Shown here piece after piece: positions 11,868-22,344 of a stretch of 64,000 bases of DNA. Source of the DNA: Ziziphus jujuba. Its lineage: Eukaryota; Streptophyta; Magnoliopsida; Rosales; Rhamnaceae. The DNA lies in NCBI RefSeq assembly GCF_031755915.1, contig NC_083390.1, forward strand, positions 17,143,001-17,207,000, given 5' to 3'. Position numbers and translations under genes: made by a program. The notes under the pieces were generated by a model. That model searched no databases. It was not told the DNA's origin and saw only the letters and a program-made list of their open reading frames with translations. Each line of letters starts with the position of its first letter. The first letter of the stretch is position 1.

Positions 11868-13034
11868 AAGTAGATTCCCACGTATCCACAACCAAAATAG
11901 AGTGCAACTATTGGCTTTTGAAGCACAAAAACACAAAACAAAAAAACTGTCTCTTTTCTCTCAGCTTCAGTCTCAGAATTACAGAAAAAGAAAGTTGCAT
12001 CCTAGTTGGTGAAACTCGAAACCCCCTTTTCTTTTTCTTTTTTTCTTTTTTTTTGAGTTCTGAATTGAGCTTTTTTCTGAATCTCCTTCAGTCACTCTGT
12101 TTATTGTTTCTGTCTCTTTTTTTCTTTGTTTATTTGTTTGGGTTTCTGTTTTCTGCTACGTAACACAGATAATATTTGACTTGCTCTGTGGTTGACAGCT
12201 TTCCTAGAGCTCTCTCTGTTTTTTTTTTTTGGTTTCACGTGGGTCTGATTCTTCTTTTTCTGCTTCCTCGTTTTTAAATAACTATTTCCCATTATGTGGA
12301 TATAAAGTTGAATATTTTAGTTTCAAAGCGAAACAAAAATGAATTATAAATTTTTGCTTTTAATCCATTCAATTTTCTTCCCGGGAATTTTCTTTTTTTT
12401 TTTCCCCCGGAAAATTCACGAAATCTTGAGAGTTGACTAAGTTGACTGCAGTCATTAAAAAAAAAAAAAAAAAAGCTTTGAAGCTTCTATATGGTCCTCA
12501 TGTTTTGAAGGACAACTGGGCTGTGGATCGGTTGGTGAACTTCTTTTTCGACGTACTTTGAACTTTTATTTCCCTTCATTTTTCTTCAATGAAGCCTTTT
12601 CCTTTTGTTTTTTATTTTTGATCTACCATGCCTTTTCCGAGTCTGTTTGGTGGTGAAGAAAGCTGTGGAAAAGAAAATATTATGGAAAATTTTATTAATT
12701 TCTATTTATTTATTATTGCTGTTCTGTAAAGTATTTAACAGAACCAATTGCCATATCATCAATTAGTGGTGGGTATTAGTCAGCAATCCACTGTGGAATT
12801 TTTTTAATTGATTAATTTGTCCCAAACACAATTTGTTACTATTTGCTTGAACAACCTATCAACGGGCCATAGAAGATTTTTCAATTTTTTTTTTCCTTCT
12901 TCTTTTTTGGTCTTCAAGAATATTCCTGGCTCTTATAGTTGAGATTAAATTCAAGTAAATACCCATCAAAGTTTTTCAAAATTTTGCATTGAAATTATGA
13001 TTTCTCTGGATTTTTAGAATTTTGTGAGGTTGTG
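11868..13034 (+). other. Probable 5' leader and upstream region of the GH3 gene
   Basis: Pyrimidine-rich sequence with T-runs and no credible coding frame. The 81-residue frame at 11918-12163 is low-complexity Phe/Leu translated from CT-rich DNA. An A-run at about 12456-12474 and the bases up to 13034 complete the leader. A 5' untranslated intron is likely, but its borders cannot be fixed without transcripts. Confidence 0.35.
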
Positions 13035-15584
13035 ATGGAGGTATTTAATGGAGTGAAAGTAATAGAGGAATTCGAAGCCATGACAAAAGATGCCGAAAGG
13101 GTACAAAGAGAGAGCCTCAAGAAGATCTTGGAAGAAAATGGGTCAGCAGAGTATTTGCAGAAACTAGGACTAAATGGAAGAACAGACCCAGAGAGTTACA
13201 AATCTTGCGTTCCAATTGTTACACACAAAGATTTGGAAACTTGCATTCATAGAATTGCTGATGGAGATTCATCTCCTATTCTCACTGGAAAGCCAATCAC
13301 TACCATCTCTTTAAGGTGTTTGTCAATATTCATATATTTTGCTAGTTTTTGTTATTTTACTTATAAATTATACCTTTCCACCGCATATTAGAGAATTTAC
13401 CAGTTTCTTATAGTATTTATAATATTGCAGCTCTGGTACTACTCAGGGAAAGCCAAAATTTGTACCATTCAACGACAAATTGATGGAAACTACAGTGCAA
13501 ATATACAAGACTTCTTTTGCCTTCAGGAACAGGTATTAGAAACTTTTTGTGCACTTTCTAAACATGGATAGTATGGTAAACTGTCGGACTTTTTCATCCA
13601 AAAAATAAATAAAAAATAAGGAAGTACTGTTTGGACTTGTAAATGGTTTCTGTGATTTCTAATTAATGTTTTCAGTTTAGGCTTTTTTGGGTGGAAAAAG
13701 TCATGAATTATGTTAATATGTAATTGGTAAATAAAAGAGATCAAGTAGTGTTTATCAAAGAGTGGTTTAGGCCTTTTTGTGTTGAAAAAAATTTACTAAA
13801 TTATGTTGATATACAATTGGTAAATAAAAATGATCAAGTAGTGTTTGTCAAAGAGTGGCAGAGAGATGGTCTTGTTCTAGATTTATTTATTTATTTCCAT
13901 TGCTTTTCTGACTGATGTTAAATGGGTTGATTACTTTGGTTCAGAGAGTTTCCTATCGGGAAAGGAAAGGCTTTGCAGTTTATTTACAGCAGCAAGCAGT
14001 TCAAAACAAAAGGGGGTTTGGCGGCAGGAACTGTGACCACTAATGTTTTCAGTAGTCCACAGTATAAGATTATAATGAAGGAAATTCAGTCCCTTTCCTG
14101 CAGTCCTGATGAAGTTATATTTGGTTCGGATTTCGACCAATCTCTGTATTGCCATCTCTTATGTGGGTTGATCTTCTGGGATGAAATTCAGTTGATATCA
14201 TCCACATTTGCACATAGCATACTCCTCGCTTTTCGAAAGTTCGAACAAGTTTGGGAAGAACTCTGTGCTGACATTCGAACCGGGTCCCTTAGTGATCGAA
14301 TCACTGTCCCTGCTATCCGAACAGCCATGTCTAAATTGCTTAAGCCGAACCCTGAACTGGCTGATTTGATCTATAATAAGTGTACAGGATTAAGTAACTG
14401 GTCTGGATTAATACCGGAAATTTTTCCGAATGTGAAGTACATTTACGGGATAATGACAGGTTCAATGGAGCCTTATTTGAAAAAGTTGAGGCACTATGCA
14501 AGGGAGGTGCCACTACTGAGTGGTGATTATGGAGCTTCTGAAGGGTGGATTGGAGCAAATATCAATCCGAAATTGGCTCCTGAGTTGGCCACTTATGTTG
14601 TGCTACCAAACATTGGATATTTTGAGTTCCTGCCATTGTCAGTGAACACTGAGGACCAGGTGCAAGATAAGACTCACCCCACTTTTCCTGGTGCAGATTG
14701 TAAGCCTGTGGGTCTCACCGATGTCAAGGTTGGTGAAGAGTATGAGGTCGTTATCACAAATTTTGCAGGTACTTAATTAATTTGAAGTTTAATAATTAGA
14801 AATTATACAGGATTACATGCTTCATCTGAGTAATATAAAAAAATAACGTGCATTTCATATTTGAAGTAATATAGAAAAATAACATGTATTTCAAACTGAT
14901 ATAAGGTCTTTATTTTTGCAGAAATGTTATTGTGATTAGTGTCTTTGTTGCCAACGAATGAATGTGTATATATATATATATATATGTTGCACTGTGCTCA
15001 AAAGTCAGTTTGTTTTTTATTTTTCTACTTGTTAACTTGCAGGTTTGTACCGGTGTAGGCTAGGAGATGTAGTGAAGGTAACAGGCTTCCACAACTCAAC
15101 ACCCGAGATCAAATTTGTTTGCAGGATAAATCTTATACTTAACATCAATATTGACAAGAACACCGAGAAAGATTTACAGATAGCCGTAGAAGAAGCTGCC
15201 AAGCTGTTAGCTGGAGAAAAATTAGAAGTTGTTGATTATACTAGTCTTGTGGAATTATCTGTGGAGCCTGGCCACTATGTCATATTTTGGGAATTGAGTG
15301 GCGAAGGAAGTGAGGAGGTTCTTAGTGAGTGCTGCACCTGTTTGGACCAATCTTTTGTTGATCCAGGCTATGTTATTTCTCGAAAGGTCAATACCATAGG
15401 TGCACTTGAGCTCCGAGTTGTTCGGAAAGGAACATTTCAGAAAATTCTGGATCATTATCTAGCTTTAGGATCTGCTGTTAGCCAGTTTAAAACACCTAGG
15501 TGTGTTGGACCAACAAACAATGTGGTTCTGCAAATATTGTGCAGCAATGTTGTTAAGAGCTACCTTAGCACTGCCTTTCAGTGA
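13035..15584 (+). CDS. GH3 family acyl acid-amido synthetase, JAR1-like (four exons)
   Basis: Predicted exons are 13035-13315, 13431-13532, 13945-14768 and 15043-15584, all with GT-AG borders and keeping frame; they encode 582 residues, close to JAR1 at about 575. GH3 enzymes adenylate a plant hormone acid with ATP and transfer it to an amino acid in the cytosol; JAR1 makes jasmonoyl-isoleucine. Visible ATP/AMP motifs: SSGTTQGKPKF (94-104), YGASEGW (323-329) and ITNFAGLYRCRLGD (about 398-411). The C-terminus, NVVLQILCSNVVKSYLSTAF, is JAR1-type. Oddities: Cys407 where the family usually has Tyr (LYRYRLGD), and Gly321 before DYG where I recall His in Arabidopsis JAR1, so substrate preference could differ. 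The ATG at 13035 was chosen because the protein then begins with the usual N-terminal helix (VIEEFEAMTKDA). The gene looks intact. Group I (JAR1-like) membership is inferred from memory of the family; the in vivo substrate is not proven. Confidence 0.93.
13675..13855 (+). repeat. 90-bp tandem duplication in GH3 intron 2
   Basis: The unit starting GTTTAGGC at 13675 recurs at 13765. Both copies contain TAATTGGTAAATAAAA-like and GATCAAGTAGTGTTT sequence and end at AAAGAGTGG. It lies wholly within the intron and does not alter coding sequence or splice sites. Confidence 0.85.
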
Positions 15585-15997
15585 AAGACGGGAATTGTAT
15601 GACTAGATCATTTTCCTTCTTAGTCCAATCTGTATATGATCCAAAACATCATATATGCTGTGCCTTCTTTCCATCAACCATATGCTGTCCAAGTTAGTAG
15701 TACTTTCTTTTTCTTCGTGGATTTGTGTGAATGTCCAATGTCTTTAGGACTCAAAAGTAGAAGACATAGAAGAACCTGAGAGTAAATCAAGGTTCTATGA
15801 CCTCGCAAAACCTGCCGATAAGGCTGCTAAACATGTGCATCATTAAACCAAGTACTTATTACCAACTTAAATTTCAACCAATGTCGTCAATGGAATTAGG
15901 ATCCACTGGTTTTTATCTGTGTTTGTTTATGGTTGTTTTTTCAATGCTTAACATTAAATTATCAATTGGATGGAATCCGCTAATATGGTATCTCTAT
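15585..15997 (+). other. 3' flank of the GH3 gene
   Basis: Non-coding sequence after the stop codon. It probably includes the 3' untranslated region; no canonical AATAAA stands out in the first 150 bases. The 85-residue frame at 15797-16054 overlaps the start of the DUF1262 relic in a different frame and shows no family features. Confidence 0.4.
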
Positions 15998-16375
15998 CAG
16001 AAACATGATATTTGCATGCGAAAATATTGCGATTTTTATAGATGTGTTTGTTGAAACAGAGGAGGTCTGTGTTAGTGGAAGGAAAGCTGTTTGGGAGAAA
16101 AGAGTATGGAAAATGGGGGTGATGATTGAGAACTGTAATAATGTGGGAGAAGAATAGAGAGCGGGTTTGATTGTGCTGATTGTTGAGAGAATGAAATATA
16201 TATATATATATATACATATATATATGTATGAGAGTCATAAAGAGTGGGATGGGTTAGTGGTGGGGTCAGCAGAAACAAATAAGAGTGGAGAGAAAAAAGG
16301 ACATTTGGTTTGGTGGAGAGGTTTGTGTTGAAGAGAATTGATGGAAACATTGCATTAACTTGGAATCTCAAGAAC
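15998..16375 (+). pseudogene. DUF1262 gene relic (C-terminal third)
   Basis: Plus-strand sequence from TTTGCATGCGAAAATATT onward closely matches the 3' exon of the DUF1262 gene at 56894-57749. The translation gives DVFVETEEVCVSGRKAVWEK, then LIVLIVERMK, and near the end ERFVLKRIDGNIALTWNLKN before a stop. The match covers roughly the last third of the protein. A stop after the GEE segment, frame changes and an inserted AT-repeat (about 16197-16226) show that it is not functional. The 5' part of the gene is absent. It begins about 410 bp downstream of the GH3 gene on the same strand. Confidence 0.85.
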
Positions 16376-17431
16376 CAATAATTCTAGGGTACCAAGTATT
16401 GTACTAATTTTTTTTTTTATTAGCTAAAAAGTATTTTACTAACTTATTAACTATGATTGTACAAAATAATATTTTATTATTTTATCGGCTCGTATACCAA
16501 TGAGATTCACGTATTTCTTTAAAGTTTACTTATGTTATATTTTATTTTTCAACTAATAACTAATAAGATAATAATAAATAATCTTACTAAAACTAATAAG
16601 ATATTAACAGACAGCGCTTTAATTTTTCTTGGATAAATTGAATCCATGATCTTACATGGAAGTACTAAATATTACCACTCTAGATTGTCCCCACATAATT
16701 GATAATAACAAATAGTTTTTTTTTTTTTTTTTTTAATCATTGACAATGATTCCCTCTATTCTCTTGAATTCACAGTTTTCTAGGTGTTAGTGACATATAA
16801 ACTAAGCCAACTATACTCCATAAATAGTTTGAAAAATATAATTTTTTATCAATAGAATCCATATTCCCTATGACAATTTCAATTGACTACTTAAAATGGT
16901 TTAGTATTTTATTTTAGTTTTTGAATATAAAAAGCTAAAATATCATCAAATGGATCCAATTAGTATTTATATATAAACAACCAATCTCATTTTCAATTAG
17001 TATTTTTGTCATAATAACAATAGGTGTCATTGGTGCTCACCGCTGAGAGAAAAACTTAGATACGACTATGGTAAGATGCCTCTTGCAACCAGCGAAACAA
17101 ATTGCCACTTATAAAATATTTTATCCTAACCAAGTAACATAAATGGCCTCCGATTTTCTTCACCCACACAGCCACATTGTTATCTCTTCTCTCTTGATTT
17201 TTTTTTTTCCAATTTTTCTTTTATCCCTCCCGATCTTTTTGTTACCTGCTAATGAATCTGAACAAATTCTCACTCTTTATTCTTTTCATTATTTCTTTGA
17301 CTTTACAAACCCATAAATTTTTCCTTCTCTTTGGCAGCACATCCAAAAAGAATGAAAAGAGTTAGAAAAATTATATATGATTTTATAGTTTCTCTTCTTC
17401 TTTTTACATATATACATATATATATATATAT
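16376..17431. other. AT-rich intergenic region
   Basis: No gene, RNA or clear transposon end recognised. It contains poly-T runs (for example about 16715-16734) and ends in an AT-dinucleotide tract that borders the first MITE. Confidence 0.4.
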
Positions 17432-17592
17432 GGAAATTCTATGGTGAGGACGGTCCGCATGAGAACTGCAGTATTAGTGACGATTTTTCATAGTATTAAC
17501 AACGGTTTTTTAGAAAATCGTCACCAATACTATGAAAAACCGTCACCAATACTGTAGTCCGTATGAGGACCGTCCGCACTATAAACGGACTG
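17432..17592 (+). mobile_element. 161-bp foldback MITE, copy 1
   Basis: It starts GGAAATTCTATGGTGAGGAC and ends CGCACTATAAACGGACTG. The two halves are inverted repeats of each other: TATGGTGAGGACGGTCC on the left pairs with the reverse complement of GGACCGTCCGCACTATA on the right, and pairing continues through GCAGTATTAGTGACG. The centre also holds direct and inverted ATACTATGAAAAA phrases. It lies against an AT-dinucleotide tract. A partial third end (AAATTCTATGGTGAAGACGG) follows at about 17600-17627. Superfamily is undetermined; insertion into TA-rich sequence would fit a Tc1/mariner or similar MITE. Confidence 0.8.
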
Positions 17593-18114
17593 ATATATGA
17601 AAATTCTATGGTGAAGACGGTCCTACTATATATTAGAATTGCTTCCTCCTCCTACTATATTATGCTTGTACATTCTCACATTTTTAAGTTTTGTGTTCGA
17701 TTTGGCATTCAAATGTAAGTTCATCAAAGACTGTTGTTGGAATTGGAGAAAAGAAGAATTAGAATTTTGATAAAACTTAAAAAGACTGGCACACACCTGA
17801 AAAATATAAGAAAGAAAGAGAGTATGAAACAAAAGGAGAGAAGAAGAACAAATCAAATAAAAAAATTTATACCCCTTAACTAATATGACATGTGGACATA
17901 CATTGGAATTGCACTTTGCCAGACCCTGCGGTGCCCTGCTATTAGATTGAAGATTTGTCGGTTTAATCGTGAAGGCAATATGCGATATTGAAAATTGCTC
18001 AATAGTGTTACCGTTCAATTTAATCAATTCTTATTCAGATTTATAAAAATAAAAAATAAAAAAAAAATTTCCTCCACAATTAAGATGTAGCTTCCAAATA
18101 TATATATATATATA
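17593..18114. other. Spacer between the two inverted MITEs
   Basis: AT-rich spacer of 522 bp with a partial MITE end at 17600-17627. A 133-residue minus-strand frame (17626-18027) shows no recognisable protein features and is probably chance. Confidence 0.4.
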
Positions 18115-18275
18115 CAGTCCGTCTATAGTGCGGATGGTCCTCATACGGACCACAGTATTGATAACGGTTTTTCATAATATTGGTGATGATTTTCTAAAAA
18201 ACCGTCGTTAATACTATGAAAAACCATCACTAATACTGTGATCCTCATACGGACCGTCCTCACCATAGAATTTCC
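18115..18275 (-). mobile_element. 161-bp foldback MITE, copy 2 (inverted relative to copy 1)
   Basis: It starts CAGTCCGTCTATAGTGCGGA and ends CTCACCATAGAATTTCC, the reverse complement of copy 1 with scattered substitutions and exactly the same length. It is flanked by AT-dinucleotide tracts on both sides. With copy 1 it makes a long inverted repeat with a 522-bp loop, so a read-through RNA could fold into a near-perfect hairpin. Confidence 0.8.
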
Positions 18276-19584
18276 GTATATATATATATATATATATAAT
18301 TATTAATTATTATCGCATAGTCTCCAAACCATGCATACGCATGCATCTACATATTTGAATTACAGAAACCGAGTTTTCAAGTAGACATCTGAAAAGTTAA
18401 AATAAAATAAAATACTAACCAGTATACAAATATTGTCTACATATTTGGGCTATCTCTACCAACTGCGCGTTTAGAGGGCCTTCGAATTGAAGTTTAGCGA
18501 TGCTACCGCTCGCCAAGATCAAAGTCCCAATTGCAGACGAAAGCACGGAAGGTTGTCGTTGCCCCATCTGTGTCTTTGAGCGGGTTCTTTTCTTGAATTT
18601 TCCCTTTTCTTATCTTCCCATTTGGATGGCCATTGTTTTTTTGTCTCTTGCCGTCGCCTTTTTCCAATGTCTTATCATCCTTGCCACTTGTACTTACAAA
18701 ATTGCCACATCTTGGCTTAGCTTTCCCTCCTTTCTTGCTTTGTTTCATCCTTTTTTATCTTCTTTCCTTGCCTGACTATTTCTCTATATCTGTTTTTTTT
18801 TCTTGATAATAGACTAATTCTCTAAAGATGATATTCAATTTAAAATATAAAAAATTTTTATGGAACTAAAATATTTAGATGTATTCAATATAGAAGATTT
18901 TTTATGGAATTAAAAGTTAAAATATATTCAATATAAAATTTAAAAAATCAGGTATTTAATGTAAATTTTTAATAAATTTTAAATGTCTATATATGGTATA
19001 TTCAATTAAAACCTTTTAAAGTTGATAAAAGTCAAGGGTATTCAAATTTGTAAATAAGTTTAATTAATTTTTAAAAATCTGAAATTTTTATAGATTTTTT
19101 ATTCAAAAATACAAATACTTAGCTTACAAATTCTCTCTCACTTATCTCCAAAACTTTTGTAAGCTTTTCAAAACTTTTAACAATACAATCCATTTTTTTT
19201 CTTTCCCTCCAACTTAAAAATTTAGAGAGGTTTGAGAATGCACCCTATTTTTTTTTTTTCTAAGTTTCATATTGGCATAAATATAAAAATATAAATAAAT
19301 AATTAATAATATTTTTTCACTTATTACTTTTCCAAATAAATATATAGATTCCACACTCACATCACTTCATTCATCTATTTTTTTCATGTTGTCTTAACTT
19401 TATTTTACTTATCCCTTTAAAACTTTAATTTGGCTTTATTTGAAAAAAAATATATTTGAATTTACAAGTTGTAGTCATTCTTTATTTACTATTTTTTTTC
19501 CTTCATTATAGGTTACTAAATAAACAATTATTGGTTTATTAATTAAAAAAAGTAATAATTCATTTTATATCTATACATTCATTT

Positions 19585-19619
<35 letters not shown>

Positions 19620-20133
19620 TACTATGAACTTGTGATTTGTATTGAAATAAGAGTCCGCTACTTTTGTACCTATAATTTTTTTTTTTTTTTGGGTAACTTA
19701 TATAAGTATATAAACAAAATGTAAAATGGTTTATGCAGAGTGTAAGTGTATAGACTGTCATTGACTTTTTTATGCTTAGTATGCATAAAAAGTATAATGA
19801 TTTTTGTACGTTTACGATTTTTTACTGCTATTTTTGTAGAGAATCTTCAATTCCATACCGAAACAGCTTTATGCAGTTTCAGACTTGTTGAATATTCTAA
19901 AATACCATTTTATTCTTTTAAAACCTTAATCGTCAAATTTTCTTTTTTTTCTTTTTATATTGTATTTGGATGCTTACAGAGAACCATTATTTCTCGCTTG
20001 TTTCAGATTCCAACCAGTCTCTTGTATATTTTTCTCTTAAAATCCCTTTTTTTTGTTTTGCTTTCTATGTTTTTGTCAGAACTCTCTGCATATATGAATT
20101 CCAAGCGCAAAACTTAAACCACCAAAAATCGTT
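18276..20133. other. AT-rich intergenic region
   Basis: No supported gene. The overlapping frames at 18500-18775 (hydrophobic on plus, Lys/Gly-rich on minus) are slightly richer in GC than their surroundings and could be a decayed exon, but match nothing I recognise. An AT-dinucleotide repeat lies at about 19588-19616 and many A/T runs are present. Confidence 0.35.
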
Positions 20134-20471
20134 GGTGATAGATGGGTTACAATCCAACTGATTACAAACAATTTTCTCAATACCTGCGTTTCATGGACGA
20201 ACTGGAATTGTCAGAGGCAGATGAATTTTCGTGTTGAAAATCAAGAAGAGCGATAGAGAACTTTCGGACAATATTTCCAGCACATTCTCTGTTTTCGAAA
20301 AACCTTCGGTGATAGATGGGTTACAATCCAACTGATTACAAACAATTTTCTCGATCCCTGCGTTTCATGGACGAACTAGAATTGTTAGAGGCAGATGGAT
20401 TTTCGTGTTGAAAATCAAGAAGAGCGATAGAGAACTGTCTAACAATATTTCCAGCACATTCTCTGTTTCCG
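20134..20471 (+). repeat. 174-bp tandem duplication, two copies
   Basis: GGTGATAGATGGGTTACAAT starts at 20134 and again at 20308. Both copies run through GCGTTTCATGGACGAACT and AGAAGAGCGATAGAGAACT to CAGCACATTCTCTGTTT, with only a few differences. The period is a multiple of three. One plus-strand frame reads MGYNPTDYKQFS..LRFMDELEL in each copy, but both copies carry a TGA after FSC, so it is not an intact coding repeat. Confidence 0.85.
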
Positions 20472-20597
20472 ATCGATGATATTGAGCAGGAGATTATGCT
20501 TTACATAACTTTCAGCAATTCCGACCAAGATGAAAGGTGGAGATCAGTTCCGTTTACCCATCCGGCGAATTTCAACACTGTCATCGTGAAAGGCTGA
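20472..20597 (+). pseudogene. Possible fragment of a BCS1-like AAA-ATPase gene
   Basis: Following the duplication in the same frame, the translation contains ERWRSVPFTHPANFNTV before a stop at 20595-20597. This resembles the segment WxSVPFTHPxTFDT found just before the AAA domain in plant AAA-ATPases of the AATP1/ASD type. No AAA domain or N-terminal membrane anchor is found nearby. If the match is right this is a small exon fragment. It rests on one short motif, so other origins remain open. Confidence 0.3.
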
Positions 20598-21689
20598 GAT
20601 AAAACATTTATTAGAACATTTAAAAGTAAAAAAATAGAGGGTTTTTATTATGGCTTCTTTTTTTATGGCTTTCTTGTTAATGTGTTTGGATTTCGCATTT
20701 GATGAAAGCTCTTGGCAAGGCTCAGATGCCAATAAAGAAGCTTGAGATTCTGATGACATTGCCATTTATTAATTAATGATAGAGTCATATCAGAAAATAA
20801 GAAATCCTCACCTTTGAGCACCTTGGCCTCCATTTTTGGCAGTTCAAGAAAGTGAAATAGACATTTGACCTTTAAACTGAAAAGGGTGGGATTTGATTAT
20901 GAAAAATGATTGAAAATAAAAAAGAAGAAGATAAGGGTAATTTAGTAAAATTAATTTTTATGGGATTGATTAAAGTTATTATCGTATTGCAAAAAGAATC
21001 TCTCACTTTCATAACTAATTTTTTTTTTTGGAAGTTACTTATAATTTTTGTCCATCCTTTTCAGAATAATATTTTATTGCCAACTTTCCACAAGAATATA
21101 ATTTTATTGCTGCAAATTCTACATTATATTTAGAAATAAGTAAAGTCTATGAATGTCTATCAAAATCTATAAAAGTCAATAACAATCTTCTATAATTATG
21201 TAAAATTCTATAAAACTTTATCAAATCTGTAAAAGCCAATCACTTAAAACATAAATAAATAAATGTCTTTTAAAATCTAGGTTGAATATACCTCTTAAAT
21301 CTCTCTAATTAAAGATTTTTTTTTTTTTTTATCTTTATTAACACTATGTAATAGTTAAATCTTTGTCATTAAAACATCCATAATTTAATTAAATCACGTT
21401 GTTTAATTCATAACATATTTGCTTAAGGACGTATATTGGTGCTTTTGTGTTGCCAAAGGAAATTTCAATTTCCAAAAAAGTTGGAAAAGGAGAGCCCGCT
21501 GGATTTTGGGGGCTATTTTTAACAACAAGGATCCAAATTACCCTAGTTTGACATAAGATTTAGAATGTTAGCAACAAAAATCTTTAGTGGTGGTTGGTTG
21601 TGCTAGTTCTTTTAAATTTATTTTTTATTTTTTTAAGCACAAAATTTGACTAATCTTCACAAGTTTGATGAACTCTTGGTTTTTTTTAA
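20598..21689. other. AT-rich intergenic region
   Basis: No gene or element recognised. Short frames here are composed of AT-rich codons without family features. Confidence 0.4.
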
Positions 21690-22344
21690 TTTATTATAAA
21701 GGAAAGAAACAAACAAACTACATCACAAGGATGTCATGGGACAGGATATTGTCTCTGCCATCTAAAGAAAGCAGTTGAGAGATTTTTGTAGGAACAACCT
21801 CAAGATAATGAAACCCAAGATCATAGCTAAAGCTGCGGTTGGCCAGACCATCAGCCACTAAGTTACACTCACAAAAAAGATAAGAAATGGAAAAATCAGC
21901 CTCCTACTTAAGAATGTCTTGCCAATTATGAATGATTTTTTAGCAAGGATGATTACTACCCAACAGATCAAAATTGTAAAATCTAACTCAATAGTCACTT
22001 TGTGAAAATGCATAGCTTGAGCAAGCTTTATACTATAGAAGAGGCCCCAAACTTCAGCAAGGACACAACTTGTGCTTCCTAGATTAATGATGAATCCAGC
22101 CAGCCAAGCTCCTTAATAGTTCCTGATAACACCACTAGCACCAACCTGACAAAAACTAGCTTTATGGTGACCATCCGTGTTAAGTTTAAAGTATCCCTCA
22201 TCAAAAGGCTTCCAACTAAGCCAAACAAATTCATAAGTGACTATAACTTTATTTCGAACTATAGCAACAAGTGTATCAATAGCATAACTCATAATAACAT
22301 CATAATGTTTGGTAGGCCAAGTAAAAAGGCTATTAAAGACTCTT
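21690..22344 (-). pseudogene. LINE (L1-type) 3' end: RNase H-like domain, decayed
   Basis: On the minus strand the translation shows FKLNTDGHHKASF, AEVWGLFYSIKLAQA, then CECNLVADGLANRSFSYD, the order of the RNase H-like (RVT_3) domain at the C-terminus of plant L1-type LINE ORF2 proteins. An early frame segment reads WPTKHYDVIMSYAIDTLVA. Frameshifts and stops interrupt it. The 3' end is marked by a short A-rich tail (T-run on plus at about 21678-21688). The sequence stops at CTCTT (22340-22344), where LTR A inserted, and resumes at 51351; across the junction the reading WKWRCKRVFNSLFTWP is continuous. Confidence 0.8.

Noticed and set aside
13973..14155. Minus-strand frames within the GH3 gene
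   Set aside because: Shadows of GH3 exon 3.
15954..16371. Minus-strand frames of 94 and 99 residues
   Set aside because: Antisense to the DUF1262 relic and containing its AT-repeat; the plus strand carries the real homology.
18500..18775. Overlapping frames on both strands as a small gene
   Set aside because: No recognisable domain, no splice or promoter context, and both strands are open by composition; kept only as a possible decayed exon in the intergenic entry.
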